A stretch of 64,000 nucleotides of DNA, taken from assembly GCF_001481295.1 (NCBI RefSeq), contig NZ_LOPS01000002.1:1-64000 (forward strand), given 5' to 3'. Below are positions 1-9,075 of the stretch, piece by piece; within the stretch, counting starts at the first letter, position 1; every line of letters starts with the position of its first letter. The notes beneath the pieces are model-generated. The model saw nothing but the letters and a program-made list of their open reading frames with translations, ran no database searches and was not told where the DNA came from. Source of the stretch: Candidatus Methanomethylophilus sp. 1R26. GTDB lineage: Archaea > Thermoplasmatota > Thermoplasmata > Methanomassiliicoccales > Methanomethylophilaceae. A program made the position numbers and the translations under genes.

Positions 1-17
1 GATTATCCGATAAAACT

Positions 18-100
18 AATATAAAAACCTTTATACGAATGCTCACTCAAGGTTAAATACATCCAAGTGAGTGCTTAGCCCAACGGTTGAATCTCAACCG
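18..100 (+). promoter_or_regulatory. mtbC leader: TATA-like element, inverted repeat and hairpin
   Basis: An AT-rich stretch (about 18-35) could hold the archaeal TATA element. At 41-74, CTCACT (42-47) and AGTGAG (66-71) form an inverted repeat. At 84-100, CGGTTGA-atc-TCAACCG is a perfect 7-bp hairpin lying just before the GAGGAG ribosome binding site of mtbC. Either could be a regulator site or an RNA structure controlling methylamine-gene expression. The structures are seen directly; the regulatory role is inference. Confidence 0.45.
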
Positions 101-115
101 ACTAGAGGAGAGAAA

Positions 116-766
116 ATGGCAGATTTTGAAAACGAGAAGAAAGCCCTGCATGACGCAATGGTCGCATACAAGGTTCCCGGGATCCTTGACGCGGTCGAGA
201 AGGCCCGCGCCGCCGGGATGAACGCCAACGACATCATCAACGCCATGGGAGACGGCATGACCGACGTCGGAGTCCTCTTCGAGAGGGGGAAGCTCTTCCT
301 CCCGCACGTCCTGTCCGCCGCGGCCGGAATGACCAAGGCCATGGAGACCCTCAACAAGGACCTCGAGGCCCAGGGCGGTGTCGAGACCAAGAAGAAAGGC
401 GTCGCCGTCATGGGGACCGTCGAGGGAGATGTCCACGACATCGGCAAGTCGATCTGCTCCACCATGCTCCAGTGCGCAGGGTTCGAGGTGCACGACCTCG
501 GCCGCGACGTCCCGAAGCAGAAGTTCGTCGACGAGGTCGCCGCCGGAGCCGGCTACTGCGGGATGTCCGCCCTCATGACCACCACCATGACCGTCATGAA
601 GGACGTCATCGGCATGCTCAAGGACGCAGGCCTCCGCGACAAGACGATTGTCATGGTAGGAGGCGCTCCGGTGACCCAGGCGTATTGCGACAAGATCGGT
701 GCAGATATCTACGGAGAGTCGGCATCGGAAACGACCGAGAAGGTCAAGGCTGCAACGGAGGTCTGA
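116..766 (+). CDS. mtbC: Dimethylamine corrinoid protein MtbC
   Basis: Carries the cobalamin cofactor that accepts the methyl group from dimethylamine via MtbB and passes it toward coenzyme M. The 216-residue protein has the standard two-part layout: an N-terminal helical cap (about 1-90) and a C-terminal B12-binding Rossmann domain with the DxHxxG motif (D105, H107, G110), where the histidine is the lower cobalt ligand. The ATG at 116 is preceded by a GAGGAG ribosome binding site, so an upstream in-frame extension is rejected. mtbB starts two bases after the stop, so the two are co-transcribed. Trimethylamine (MttC) and monomethylamine (MtmC) homologs are very similar, and the dimethylamine assignment rests on the partner gene. 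Confidence 0.93.
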   Translation: MADFENEKKALHDAMVAYKVPGILDAVEKARAAGMNANDIINAMGDGMTDVGVLFERGKLFLPHVLSAAAGMTKAMETLNKDLEAQGGVETKKKGVAVMGTVEGDVHDIGKSICSTMLQCAGFEVHDLGRDVPKQKFVDEVAAGAGYCGMSALMTTTMTVMKDVIGMLKDAGLRDKTIVMVGGAPVTQAYCDKIGADIYGESASETTEKVKAATEV

Positions 767-768
767 AT

Positions 769-2178
769 ATGCCGGCAAGCGTTTTCACCAGGATGGGAGA
801 CGGCCGCGTCGTCTACATGACCAAAGAGCAGGTCATGGACGATATCCAGGCCGGGATGGCGGACGGAGCGGATGCCGCTTCCGCCGCCGAGCTGACCGAC
901 GATGAGATGCAGAGGATCTGCGACATCGTCTGCGACCCCAGCAAGATCGTCGGCATCGAGCCCGGCGAAGAGGTCATCATGACCAAGGACGCCGGAGAGA
1001 TCAAGTTCTCCCAGGACAGCGGAGGAAGCGGGATAGGGATAACGAGCATCCCCCGCGCGGCAGGCGCCCTCATGTACGAGAGAGCCTTCGCCTTCGATAC
1101 CCTCGAGCTCGCATGGATGGATTACAGCATCAAACCTGTGAAGCAGGTCATCTCCGAGGAGATGATCACCTACGAGCAGATCTCCCAGGAGACAACCTTC
1201 CCCTACATGTACGGCGCGATGCCCAACATGGGACTCTACTACGCCCCTGACGGGCCCTACGGGAACCCCACGGACCTGATGAGAGAGTTCAAGATCGAAG
1301 AGGCCCAGGACCAGGCAGAGAAGTCCGCCGATCTGCTCACGAAGGATATCGGGTATGTTACTGAGCGCCTGCACTCGGTAGGATTGGAAGGGTTCGATTT
1401 CGACACCACCGCGTCCGCCGGAGATGCTGAGTTCGTCGCCACCCTCAGGGGAGCGGAGAACTACCGCAAACTGGATCCCAACGCGTACATCGTCATCGGA
1501 ATGTCTGCCGAGAACGTGCTGGGTATCCACGGGTCCATAGAGTACAAGGGCACTCCTGTGGCCGGAATCTACCCTGCCGAGCAGGCGAAGCTCTGCGAGC
1601 AGGCAGGAGCCAATGTGTTCGGCGCAGTGGTCAATACCAACACCTCCAAGAGTTTCGCTTGGAACGTCGCACGCTCGGCTGCCATCATAAAGAAGTGCAC
1701 AGATGAGTCGAACATACCTGTGCATGCGAACCTCGGAATGGGCGTCGGAGGCATACCCATGTGCGAGCTCGTCCCCACCGACACCGTCGGCAGGGCCGGG
1801 AAGATCCTCATCGAAATCGCCCACATCGACGGCATATAGGTCGGCGCCGGGGACCCGAACGCGATGGCCGTCGCTCACAGCCTGTGCTCCGGAATGGGCG
1901 GGATCAGGACCTCTGGAGACCTAGTCGGCAGGATGCAGCTCGGTAAGAGCATGAAGATCAACGCCGCCAAGGATTATGTGGCCAAGAAACTCGGCGTCGA
2001 CCGTGCCGACCTCGCTGTCGAGGGCGTCATGAGGGACGTCAGGGAAGAGTTCGGGATCGGGACGATCACTGCTGTTCCCGGGACCCCCAAGGGGATCGCG
2101 GCCAAGATGAACATCGAGAAGCTGCTCGGCATCAAGATCAACAGCTGCGAGCACTTCCGTGAGCAGGCCAGAATCTGA
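769..2178 (+). CDS. mtbB: Dimethylamine:corrinoid methyltransferase MtbB with in-frame amber (pyrrolysine) codon
   Basis: Transfers a methyl group from dimethylamine to the corrinoid of MtbC in methylotrophic methanogenesis. The reading frame is open from 769 apart from one TAG at 1837-1839, and after it continues in the same frame to a TGA at 2176-2178, giving 469 residues with the amber at residue 357. The sequence around it reads IAHIDGI-(amber)[11 protein letters not shown]. This matches the pyrrolysine site of Methanosarcina MtbB (about residue 356), and the total length fits MtbB rather than MtmB (Pyl near 202) or MttB (Pyl near 334). Gene callers using TAG as stop will split it at 1839 and 1864. 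The pylTSBCD genes needed for readthrough are not in this window. Confidence 0.96.
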
Positions 2179-2189
2179 GGGGCGGTATA

Positions 2190-3158
2190 ATGGACACGGG
2201 AGCACTGGTGCTCAACATCGGCATCGTGATAATATCTATCACGGCCGTTGCCTTCATGATCCGGGACTTCAAGATCCACAGGGACCAGTTCAAGGCAGAA
2301 ATGAAGGTCGGCGGCACCGGCAAAACACTGAAGGCGGCAGCGATCTTCAACGTCTGCCTGTTCTTCGATGTTCTGGGTATCGGCTCGTACGGGCCGATAA
2401 CGGCATGCCTGAAGACATTCAAGGTCACCCGCGACAAATACATACCCGGAACCCTGCAGGTGGCATGCGTCGTATACCAGATGATCGTCGGCGTCTACTT
2501 CATCACCAACGTCGACATGGACCTCCTGACGCTGGCGGCATGCATCATCGCATCTGCCATCGGCGCATACCTAGGAAGCGGCCTGGTATCCAAGCTCAAC
2601 CTCAACAAGATCCGCCTGGCGATGGGCATCGCCCTGCTGGTCGTGGCCGCAGTCCTCGTGCTCGGACTGGCAGGACTGACCAGTTTCGACGGCACCGAGA
2701 CGGGATTGGACGGGTGGAAGCTCATCCTCATCACGGTGATCAGCTTCTTCCTCGGAGCGCTCATGACCATCGGGATCGGATGCTACGCCCCTCTCATGGC
2801 ATGCGTTTCCCTGCTGGGGATGGACCCCATCATCGCATTCCCTGTCATGATGGGAAGCTGCGCTTACATCATCCCGGCGGCGGCCATCCGCTTCTGCCAG
2901 GAGAGCGCACGCTCGGAGAAGCCGACCTATGACCGCAAGGTCGCGGTCATAGGAAGCACGATAGGCCTCTTCGGACCGCTCGTCGCCATGTTCTTCGTCA
3001 CCAGCCTGCCTCTGTTCTGGCTCAAGATCCTGGTCATCGTCGTCCTGCTCTACGTGAGCGGTATGATGCTCTACCAGGTCATGCACAAGACGGAGGACAA
3101 GGTCGCGATGGAGGAGGATGCCGAACTGGAAAGACAGGAGGGCGGTACAGAGAGCTGA
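2190..3158 (+). CDS. TauE/SafE-type (TSUP) membrane permease, candidate methylamine transporter
   Basis: A 322-residue integral membrane protein with about eight predicted hydrophobic helices and a short basic C-terminal tail, resembling the sulfite-exporter TauE/SafE family. It starts 11 bases after mtbB behind a GGGGCGGT ribosome binding site and lies before two strong hairpins, so it is the third gene of the mtbCB unit. Methylamine methyltransferase genes in Methanosarcina are linked to genes annotated as methylamine permeases; by analogy this may import dimethylamine. The position supports that role, but the substrate cannot be read from sequence. Confidence 0.75.
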   Translation: MDTGALVLNIGIVIISITAVAFMIRDFKIHRDQFKAEMKVGGTGKTLKAAAIFNVCLFFDVLGIGSYGPITACLKTFKVTRDKYIPGTLQVACVVYQMIVGVYFITNVDMDLLTLAACIIASAIGAYLGSGLVSKLNLNKIRLAMGIALLVVAAVLVLGLAGLTSFDGTETGLDGWKLILITVISFFLGALMTIGIGCYAPLMACVSLLGMDPIIAFPVMMGSCAYIIPAAAIRFCQESARSEKPTYDRKVAVIGSTIGLFGPLVAMFFVTSLPLFWLKILVIVVLLYVSGMMLYQVMHKTEDKVAMEEDAELERQEGGTES

Positions 3159-3171
3159 CCGGAACATATCT

Positions 3172-3241
3172 GCAGCGCCGGTATCCCCGGCGCTCCTCTA
3201 GTATTGCCACACAGCCCGGCGGCCAGTTCAGGCCGCCGGGC
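3172..3241 (+). terminator. Two tandem hairpins ending the mtb unit
   Basis: Downstream of the permease stop lie AGCGCCGG/CCGGCGCT (about 3174-3193) and a perfect 11-bp stem GCCCGGCGGCC/GGCCGCCGGGC with a 6-base loop (3214-3241). The tract after them is only moderately T-rich. They probably insulate the mtb genes from the following APC permease. Confidence 0.55.
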
Positions 3242-3279
3242 ATCCTATCGAACCATTATTAGAAGAGTCGTGACTGGAT

Positions 3280-4701
3280 ATGGCTGAATGTGAAGGGACC
3301 GGTGATTCCGGATTCCGGCGGGTCCTGCACAGGAAAGATGTCGTCGTCCTTGCTTTCGGAGCGATGATCGGCTGGGGCTGGGTCATTTCAACGGGAGATT
3401 GGATCTCCGATGGCGGCGTCATCGGGGCATCGATCGGGTTCATCCTCGGCGGCCTGATGATATTCTTCGTGGGGATGACCTATGCGGAACTGGTCTCCGC
3501 CATGCCCAAATGCGGCGGCGAGAAGATCTACTGCCAGCGTGCTTTCAACAGCACTGTCTCTTTCATATGCACCTGGGCTCTGATACTGGGTTACGTCAGC
3601 GTGGTGTGCTTCGAATCCTGCACCATACCGATGATATTCTCGTACATCTACCCGGAATTCCTCCAGGGATATCTCTACACTGTCGAAGGCTACGACATCT
3701 ACACCACCTGGGTCATATCGGCGGTAGCGATTGCGGCGGCCATCACATACATCAACTGCCGCGGGGTGCGCACCGCGGCCCGCCTCCAAACATTGTTCAC
3801 TTTGATCATCTGCGCTTCAGGCGTGCTTCTGGCCGCCGCCTCACTGTTTTCCGGAGACCCTGCCAACATCTCCGAGAATGCATTCTCCGGTTCAGGGGGA
3901 GATGCCGTCATAGGCGTGATCTCCGTCATGATCGTCACCCCGTTCTTCCTCATAGGGTTCGATGTGATCCCCCAGGCGGCGGAAGAGATCGACCTTCCGT
4001 TCGCCACAGTCGGGCGCGTCATCATCCTCTCGATAATCTTGGCCGTCGCCTTCTACGGGATGATAATCCTGAGCGTCGGATCGGTGATGGATGAATCGCA
4101 GATACAGGCCTCTATGACCGGGAACGGGCTTGTTACCGCAGACGCGATGGCGATCGCTTTAGGGAACCAGGCCATGTCCAAGATCATTCTGGTCGGAGGC
4201 CTGTGCGGGGTCGTGACCTCTTGGAACTCTTTCCTCATCGGAGGAAGCCGCGCCCTCTGCGCCATGTCCGAGTCAGGGATGATGCCTGCGGTGTTCGGAA
4301 AGATCCACAGCCGTCACGGCACTCCCGCGGCCGCCATCGCATTCGTGGGAGCGATATCCATGATTGCACCGTTCTTCGGCCGCGTGACGATCTCCTGGGT
4401 CGTCGACGCCGGCACATTGGGGTGCTGCCTCGCATATTTCCTCGTGGCCGCCTCGTTCATGCGCCTCAGAACGAAAGAGCCAGACATGCCGAGACCTTTC
4501 AAGGTCCGCCATCCGACATTCATAGGCGCATCTGCCGCCTTCATGTCCGGGCTTATGGTGGCCCTTTACGTCATCCCCGGGACCGGTGTATCGCTCAGCG
4601 GCATCGAGTGGGCGATCGTCACAGCATGGACGGCTGTCGGAATCATCTTCTGGCTGATATCACGGAGGAGAAGGTCCGCTCAGCGCAGGCAGGAAGAATG
4701 A
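3280..4701 (+). CDS. APC-superfamily amino acid/amine permease
   Basis: A 473-residue protein with roughly twelve hydrophobic segments and a glycine-rich first helix (AFGAMIGWGW), typical of amino acid-polyamine-organocation transporters. It follows the mtb unit after 121 bases that contain two hairpins, so it is probably transcribed separately. Some methanogen methylamine permeases are annotated in this superfamily, so it could import monomethylamine or another amine, but amino acid uptake is equally possible. The C-terminus is basic and cytoplasmic. No frame interruption is seen. Confidence 0.85.
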   Translation: MAECEGTGDSGFRRVLHRKDVVVLAFGAMIGWGWVISTGDWISDGGVIGASIGFILGGLMIFFVGMTYAELVSAMPKCGGEKIYCQRAFNSTVSFICTWALILGYVSVVCFESCTIPMIFSYIYPEFLQGYLYTVEGYDIYTTWVISAVAIAAAITYINCRGVRTAARLQTLFTLIICASGVLLAAASLFSGDPANISENAFSGSGGDAVIGVISVMIVTPFFLIGFDVIPQAAEEIDLPFATVGRVIILSIILAVAFYGMIILSVGSVMDESQIQASMTGNGLVTADAMAIALGNQAMSKIILVGGLCGVVTSWNSFLIGGSRALCAMSESGMMPAVFGKIHSRHGTPAAAIAFVGAISMIAPFFGRVTISWVVDAGTLGCCLAYFLVAASFMRLRTKEPDMPRPFKVRHPTFIGASAAFMSGLMVALYVIPGTGVSLSGIEWAIVTAWTAVGIIFWLISRRRRSAQRRQEE

Positions 4702-4789
4702 TCTTACACGCAGAGGAAATGCCGTGAGGAGGACATCGCAGACTGAAACGATATTAAACCGTCTTCACTTAACCTATCTTAATTGGTTG

Positions 4790-5464
4790 ATGGCATCTAT
4801 GAAGAACACAGCCTCCGATAAGGAGATAGGTACGGACGAGAAGAACCGCAAGTACCTCAAGAAAATGTTCGAGAAGGACCCGTCGGACGACATCGAGTAC
4901 CTTCCGGCAGGGGTCATCATACGCGGGCAGGAGGATGAGGACAATGCCTATTGGAATTCATTCCTCCCGATATTCTTCGACCGTGTCAACCATCTTATGA
5001 AAAAGGCCATGTTCGATGATGTTTCCGAGTTCGGACTGACCAGCGCGCATGCGTCCTATCTTATCGCTCTCGACCTCCAGAACGGTCAGACGATCATGGA
5101 GCTCACCCATTTCTTGGATATGGACAAGGCCAACACGGTCCGTGTGATCAACGTCCTCCGCGAGAAGGGCCTGGTCTACGACGATCGGAAAACCCCCAGC
5201 GGCAAGAAATATTCCATTTTCCTGACTGACGAAGGGAAGAGGATCGCCGACAGGGTGATGAAAAAGGTTCAGGACCGCGTCAACCACTATTTCGACGACT
5301 TCTCCGTGGACGAGATCGCTTCTCTGAGAGGGATGCTCGTCAGGATCCTCGAGAAAGTGGACCCGGATTTCATGGATTATGTGGACTCTCCGTATGTCCA
5401 TCCGTTCTACGTCTATCTCCAGTCTCACCCGCCCGGAGAGAAGACGAATCCGCGCATACCCTGA
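4790..5464 (+). CDS. MarR-family transcriptional regulator
   Basis: A 224-residue protein whose residues from about 60 to 200 follow the MarR winged-helix plan: a dimerisation helix, the recognition-helix region (IMELTHFLDMDKANTVRVIN), then a wing with DDRKTPSGKKYSIFLTDEG. The N-terminal 50 residues are charged and not part of the family core. The start at 4790 is chosen because an AT-rich promoter-like stretch lies just before it; ATG 4799 is an alternative. It sits downstream of the permease genes on the same strand, so it may control them. The ligand is unknown. Confidence 0.85.
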   Translation: MASMKNTASDKEIGTDEKNRKYLKKMFEKDPSDDIEYLPAGVIIRGQEDEDNAYWNSFLPIFFDRVNHLMKKAMFDDVSEFGLTSAHASYLIALDLQNGQTIMELTHFLDMDKANTVRVINVLREKGLVYDDRKTPSGKKYSIFLTDEGKRIADRVMKKVQDRVNHYFDDFSVDEIASLRGMLVRILEKVDPDFMDYVDSPYVHPFYVYLQSHPPGEKTNPRIP

Positions 5465-5544
5465 TATCAACCGTATTTTGACAGGTCTGCCTTTACAACT
5501 GCGGCGGACTCTGCTTGAACGGAATAAGAGCCAGCATAGGAAAA

Positions 5545-5594
5545 AGGAGGAAGAAGTTTGCGGGCCCGCCTCCTTCCGAAGACGGGCCCGGCGG
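5545..5594 (-). terminator. Intrinsic terminator of the metY-like gene
   Basis: Read on the minus strand, a GC-rich stem with GGGCCCG and CGGGCCC arms around a loop of about 14 bases is followed by a pyrimidine tract ending in TTTTT. It lies immediately after the stop of the sulfhydrylase gene at 5597. Confidence 0.6.
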
Positions 5595-5596
5595 GA

Positions 5597-6976
5597 TCAG
5601 TTGCCGAAGACCTTCTTGAATCCGGCGTCGAGGTCCGCGATGAGGTCCTTGACGTTCTCGGCCCCGATGGAGATCCTGACGGTCGTCGGGTAGATGTGGA
5701 TCTTCGCGAGCTCCTCCTCGGTCAGCTCCGAGTGGGTGGTCGAAGAGGGGTGGATGATGAGGGACTTCTCATCCGCGACGTTGGCCAGGAGGCTGAAGAG
5801 AGTGAGGCTCTCGGTCAGCTTCTGCGCCTGCTCGCCGGTTCCGTTGACCTCGAAGGTGAAAATCGACGCGGCGCCGTTGGGGAAGTACTTCTCATACAGC
5901 GCGTGGGTCGGGGTGTTCGGGAGGGAGGGGTGGCTGACGTACTTGACGTGCGGGTTCTGGGACAGCCACTTGGCGATTATGAGCGAGTTCTCGACCTGCC
6001 TGTCGACACGGAGCGAGAGAGACTCGAGGGACACCAGCAGAGCGAAGGCGGTCACAGGCGAGATGGTCGAGCCGGTATCGCGGAGGAGGATGGCCCTTAT
6101 CCAGGTGACGAACGCGCCGGGACCGAGGTCGGCGAAGACCAGGCCATGGTAGGACGGGTTGGGCTGGGTGAGGTTGGAGTACCTGCCGTACGCTTTCCAG
6201 TCGGTCTTCCCGCTCTCGATGATGACGCCGGCGATGACGGTACCGTGGCCGGAGATGAACTTGGTCGCGGACTCGACGACGATGTCGGCACCGTGCTCCA
6301 GGGGCCTGAACAGGTAGGGGGTGGCGAAGGTGTTGTCGACGACGAACGCGATCTTGTGCTTGTGGGCGATCTCGGCGATGGCGTCGACATCGGTCACATC
6401 GGAGTTGGGGTTCCCGAAGGTCTCGGCATAGATGACCTTGGTCTTGTCGTTGATCTTGGACTCCAGGTCGGCGAGGTCGGTCGGGTCGAAGTACTGGGTG
6501 GTGATCCCGTAGTTGTCCTTCAGGGTGTAGGTGAACAGGTTGATGGTCCCGCCGTAGAGGTTGTCGGCGGCCAGGATCTCATCGCCGGAAAGTGCCAGAG
6601 CAGTGACGGCGTAGGTCACGGCGGCTGCTCCGGATGCGACGGCGAGGGCGGCGGCGCCTCCCTCGAGGGCGGCGATCCTGTCCTCGAAGACGGACTGGGT
6701 CGTGTTGGTGAGCCTGCCGTAGATGTTTCCGCCTTCCTTGAGCGCGAACCTGTTGTACGCCTGCTTCGAGTCCTTGAAGACGTACGAGGAGGTCAGGTAT
6801 ATCGGGACGGCCCTGGAGGAGTCCTCGGCGGGCTTCTCCTGGCCTTTGTGGATCTGGATGGTCTCGAACCTGTATCCCTGGGGGTTCAGGGGTCCGGCCG
6901 GGACATCATGGGCGTCATCTACGCGGAAGGGTTTGCTTTCAATCTCTTTCTCATCTTTCTTTCCGAACAGTGCCAT
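5597..6976 (-). CDS. metY: O-acetylhomoserine sulfhydrylase (Cys/Met metabolism PLP enzyme)
   Basis: A PLP-dependent enzyme joining O-acetylhomoserine and sulfide to make homocysteine; the same family includes O-acetylserine/homoserine and cystathionine enzymes. The 459-residue protein has the AFVVDNTFATPYL segment and the PLP lysine in ESATKFISGHG. Length and the long insertion fit MetY better than the roughly 390-residue MetB/MetC. The start at 6976 is chosen over 6982 because a GGAGA ribosome binding site is about 7 bases upstream of it. It is convergent with the MarR gene. An AT-rich inverted repeat upstream (7070-7094) could be its operator. Confidence 0.9.
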   Translation of the reverse strand: MALFGKKDEKEIESKPFRVDDAHDVPAGPLNPQGYRFETIQIHKGQEKPAEDSSRAVPIYLTSSYVFKDSKQAYNRFALKEGGNIYGRLTNTTQSVFEDRIAALEGGAAALAVASGAAAVTYAVTALALSGDEILAADNLYGGTINLFTYTLKDNYGITTQYFDPTDLADLESKINDKTKVIYAETFGNPNSDVTDVDAIAEIAHKHKIAFVVDNTFATPYLFRPLEHGADIVVESATKFISGHGTVIAGVIIESGKTDWKAYGRYSNLTQPNPSYHGLVFADLGPGAFVTWIRAILLRDTGSTISPVTAFALLVSLESLSLRVDRQVENSLIIAKWLSQNPHVKYVSHPSLPNTPTHALYEKYFPNGAASIFTFEVNGTGEQAQKLTESLTLFSLLANVADEKSLIIHPSSTTHSELTEEELAKIHIYPTTVRISIGAENVKDLIADLDAGFKKVFGN

Positions 6977-7069
6977 ATTCATGTCTCCTTTCAGGCAGCC
7001 TCTTGCTGCTTCTGATGGATATTATGATATTCCTAACTACTTATTATCTATTGTTAATATAATTCGATT

Positions 7070-7094
7070 AAGAATAAAACGTGATTTTATTCTT
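7070..7094. promoter_or_regulatory. Perfect 10-bp AT-rich inverted repeat
   Basis: AAGAATAAAA-cgtga-TTTTATTCTT lies between the end of the small gene at 7106 and the start of metY at 6976. It is followed on the minus strand by an AT-rich stretch. It may be an operator in the metY promoter region or a weak terminator for the upstream minus-strand gene; the sequence does not decide. Confidence 0.5.
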
Positions 7095-7105
7095 ATCATG
7101 CCCGT

Positions 7106-7486
7106 TTATTTCTTCGGATGAAGGTCGAAAAGAATATCGTCGTCCTCTGTGATCTCGAAGCCGATTCCGGCCTTGGAGAGGATCTGGGACGTCCCCTCCT
7201 TGATCTTCGAGAGGTCCACTGCCTTGGGGTTGTAGCTCTGGAAATAGAACTCCTTGCGGTCGATCGGGAAAATCATCCTGATCCTCGCTTTCCTGATGTA
7301 GCCTTCCGGTTTGCGGTTCTCGGACAGATCGGACACGTTCATGTTCACGATCATCTGGAGCTCCTCGGCATCCGGGACCTGGTCGGCCACGGTGAGCGCG
7401 GATACCAGCAGCTCCTCGAAAATCGGAGCGAGGTCCTTGTAATCGCTCTTGTCGTTCAGAATGAAGTGCACGCTGGTCTTTCCCAT
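7106..7486 (-). CDS. Conserved-looking hypothetical protein, 126 aa
   Basis: No family is recognised. The protein is acidic and soluble, without signal peptide or membrane segment, starting MGKTSVHFIL and ending in FDLHPKK. The start at 7486 is preferred because a TATA-like ATAAATATCTAAAT lies about 25 bases upstream on the minus strand, suggesting a leaderless or short-leader transcript. It is upstream of, and on the same strand as, metY, separated by an inverted repeat. Codon use matches the neighbours. Confidence 0.7.
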   Translation of the reverse strand: MGKTSVHFILNDKSDYKDLAPIFEELLVSALTVADQVPDAEELQMIVNMNVSDLSENRKPEGYIRKARIRMIFPIDRKEFYFQSYNPKAVDLSKIKEGTSQILSKAGIGFEITEDDDILFDLHPKK

Positions 7487-7607
7487 GCCCCGCCAATCCA
7501 GATTTAGATATTTATCCGCGATTGTAGACGTTTTCTTATAATAATAAAAGACACGCAAGCACATGCACTAAATGAATATCAGAATGCCCGCGCCGGCCGG
7601 GCCCACT

Positions 7608-7626
7608 GTTTAACTATATAAGAGGC
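7608..7626 (+). promoter_or_regulatory. TATA box of thiDN
   Basis: TTTAACTATATAAGAGG lies about 25-35 bases before the thiDN start in an otherwise GC-rich region. The short leader leaves no room for a TPP riboswitch. Confidence 0.55.
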
Positions 7627-7647
7627 GAGCGGATAGGGCCGGATATT

Positions 7648-8930
7648 ATGAGAACAGCCTTATCGGTGGCAGGTTCGGACTCTGTGGGAGGCGCCGGCAT
7701 CCAGGCCGATGTCAAGGCCATGGCCTCCGTCGGGGTCCACGCCGCCACAGTCATCACCGCGGTCACAGCGCAGAACACCAGGGAGGTCACCAAGATCATG
7801 CCCGTCCCCGCATCGATGGTACAGGCGCAGCTCGATGCCGTCCTGAGCGACTGCGATGTGCGCGCGGTCAAGACCGGGATGCTATTCAGCGCCGAGATCG
7901 TGGACACGGTGGCCGATGCCCTCGAGGACCACGATGTGCCGCTCATAGTGGACCCCGTCATGGTCGCCACGGTCGGCGCCAGCCTGCATGACGGTTCGTT
8001 CGTCAAAGCGATGAAAGAGAGGCTCCTCCCCATCGCCGAGCTCGTTACCCCCAACAGGCACGAGGCCGAGGTCCTCGCCGGCATGAGGATCGAGAACGAG
8101 GACGATGCCACCTACGCATGCGAGATCATCGGCAAGGAAGCTCCGCCGTGCTCCTCAAGGGAGGGCACATGAACGATGCGAACGTCACGGATTACCTGTA
8201 CGTCTCCTCCAGGATCAACAGAATAAGGAACCCCAGGCTCCCGTACCCTGCCGGCCACGGCTCCGGATGCGTGCTGTCATCCTACATCACCGCCCATATG
8301 GCGAACGGCCTCGACCTCATGGCCTCCGTCCTGGAATCCAGGAAGATGATCCAGAAGTCCCTGGAGACCCAGTACTCCATAGGGAAGGGGGTCCCCATCG
8401 TGAACGCCGCCGGCATACCGGAAGGCCCCTGCGGGGACGGCACCGATGTGCTGAAGGCCCTCGACGAGGCCGCCGCCGGGATCGCCTCCGAACTGCCGGC
8501 AGGCTCCTTCCCGGAAGGGCTGAACATCGCCTATGCGAAGAAGGGCGCGGCAGGCCCCGAGGACATAGCCGCCTTCGACGGAGGGATCGTCCCCGGCAGC
8601 GGGAAGCCGTCCGATGCCCGCTACGGAGCGGCAGAGCACATCTCGTTCGTGATCGCCGAGGCCATGAAGGCCGATCCTTCGGTCCGCTGCGCCGCCTGGT
8701 TCCGCTGCGATGAGGAGTTCGTCGAGAAGATGGAGGATGCCGGCCTGGAAGTCTCCCTGGTCAGGAAGAGGCACAGGAGCATCGCGGAGACGGTCAGGGA
8801 GGCCATCTCGGAGCACTCCCGCGGGTTCCCGGACGCCGTCGCCGACATCTCCGGAGACAGCGTGAAAGTGGACGTGCTCGGCAGGGACCCTGCGGACGTC
8901 CTCTCTAAGCTCTCCAAGATCTCGAACTGA
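7648..8930 (+). CDS. thiDN: ThiD-ThiN: HMP(-phosphate) kinase fused to thiamine-phosphate synthase domain (one-base frameshift)
   Basis: The N-terminal ribokinase-fold domain phosphorylates hydroxymethylpyrimidine; the C-terminal ThiN domain couples pyrimidine and thiazole phosphates. The ThiD part begins MRTALSVAGSDSVGGAGIQA, with the family's GSDS and GGAGIQAD motifs; the anion-hole segment YPAGHGSGCVLSS follows the break. ThiN spans about the last 160 residues (ARYGAAEHISFVIAEAM). The frame is broken near 8131-8140, where one lost base restores IIGK to GSSAVLLKGGH. The archaeal ThiDN fusion is well known. It is the first gene of the thi region but is separated from thiM by a minus-strand gene. 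Confidence 0.9.
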
Positions 8931-9035
8931 AAACCCCTTACGGCCGGGATGCCCTGCCGCATTTTCCATCATCTGAAAATCGACGATGCGGGAATGGCTC
9001 CCGATCCCCCGTTCTGACAGGGTTTCATTCAAGGA

Positions 9036-9074
9036 ATGGAAAAAAGACCCGTCCGGCCGATGCCGGGACGGGAT
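9036..9074 (-). terminator. Intrinsic terminator of the FKBP gene
   Basis: On the minus strand a GC-rich hairpin (CCCGTCCCGGC...GCCGGACGGG, one bulge) is followed directly by TTTTTT. This is a classical terminator for the gene ending at 9104. Confidence 0.75.
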
Positions 9075-9075
9075 A

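Noticed and set aside
5558-7015. 485-codon plus-strand open frame
   Set aside because: It is antisense to the well-conserved metY gene and has the Val/Gly/Asp/Leu-rich composition of a GC-rich shadow frame.
7565-7648. TPP riboswitch upstream of thiDN
   Set aside because: The TATA box leaves almost no leader, and no CUGAGA-type thi-box motif is present here or before thiM.
8131-8140. Programmed frameshifting in thiDN
   Set aside because: The same kind of shift occurs in about 28 places, including many essential genes, with no shared slippery motif or downstream structure; sequencing indels explain it better.
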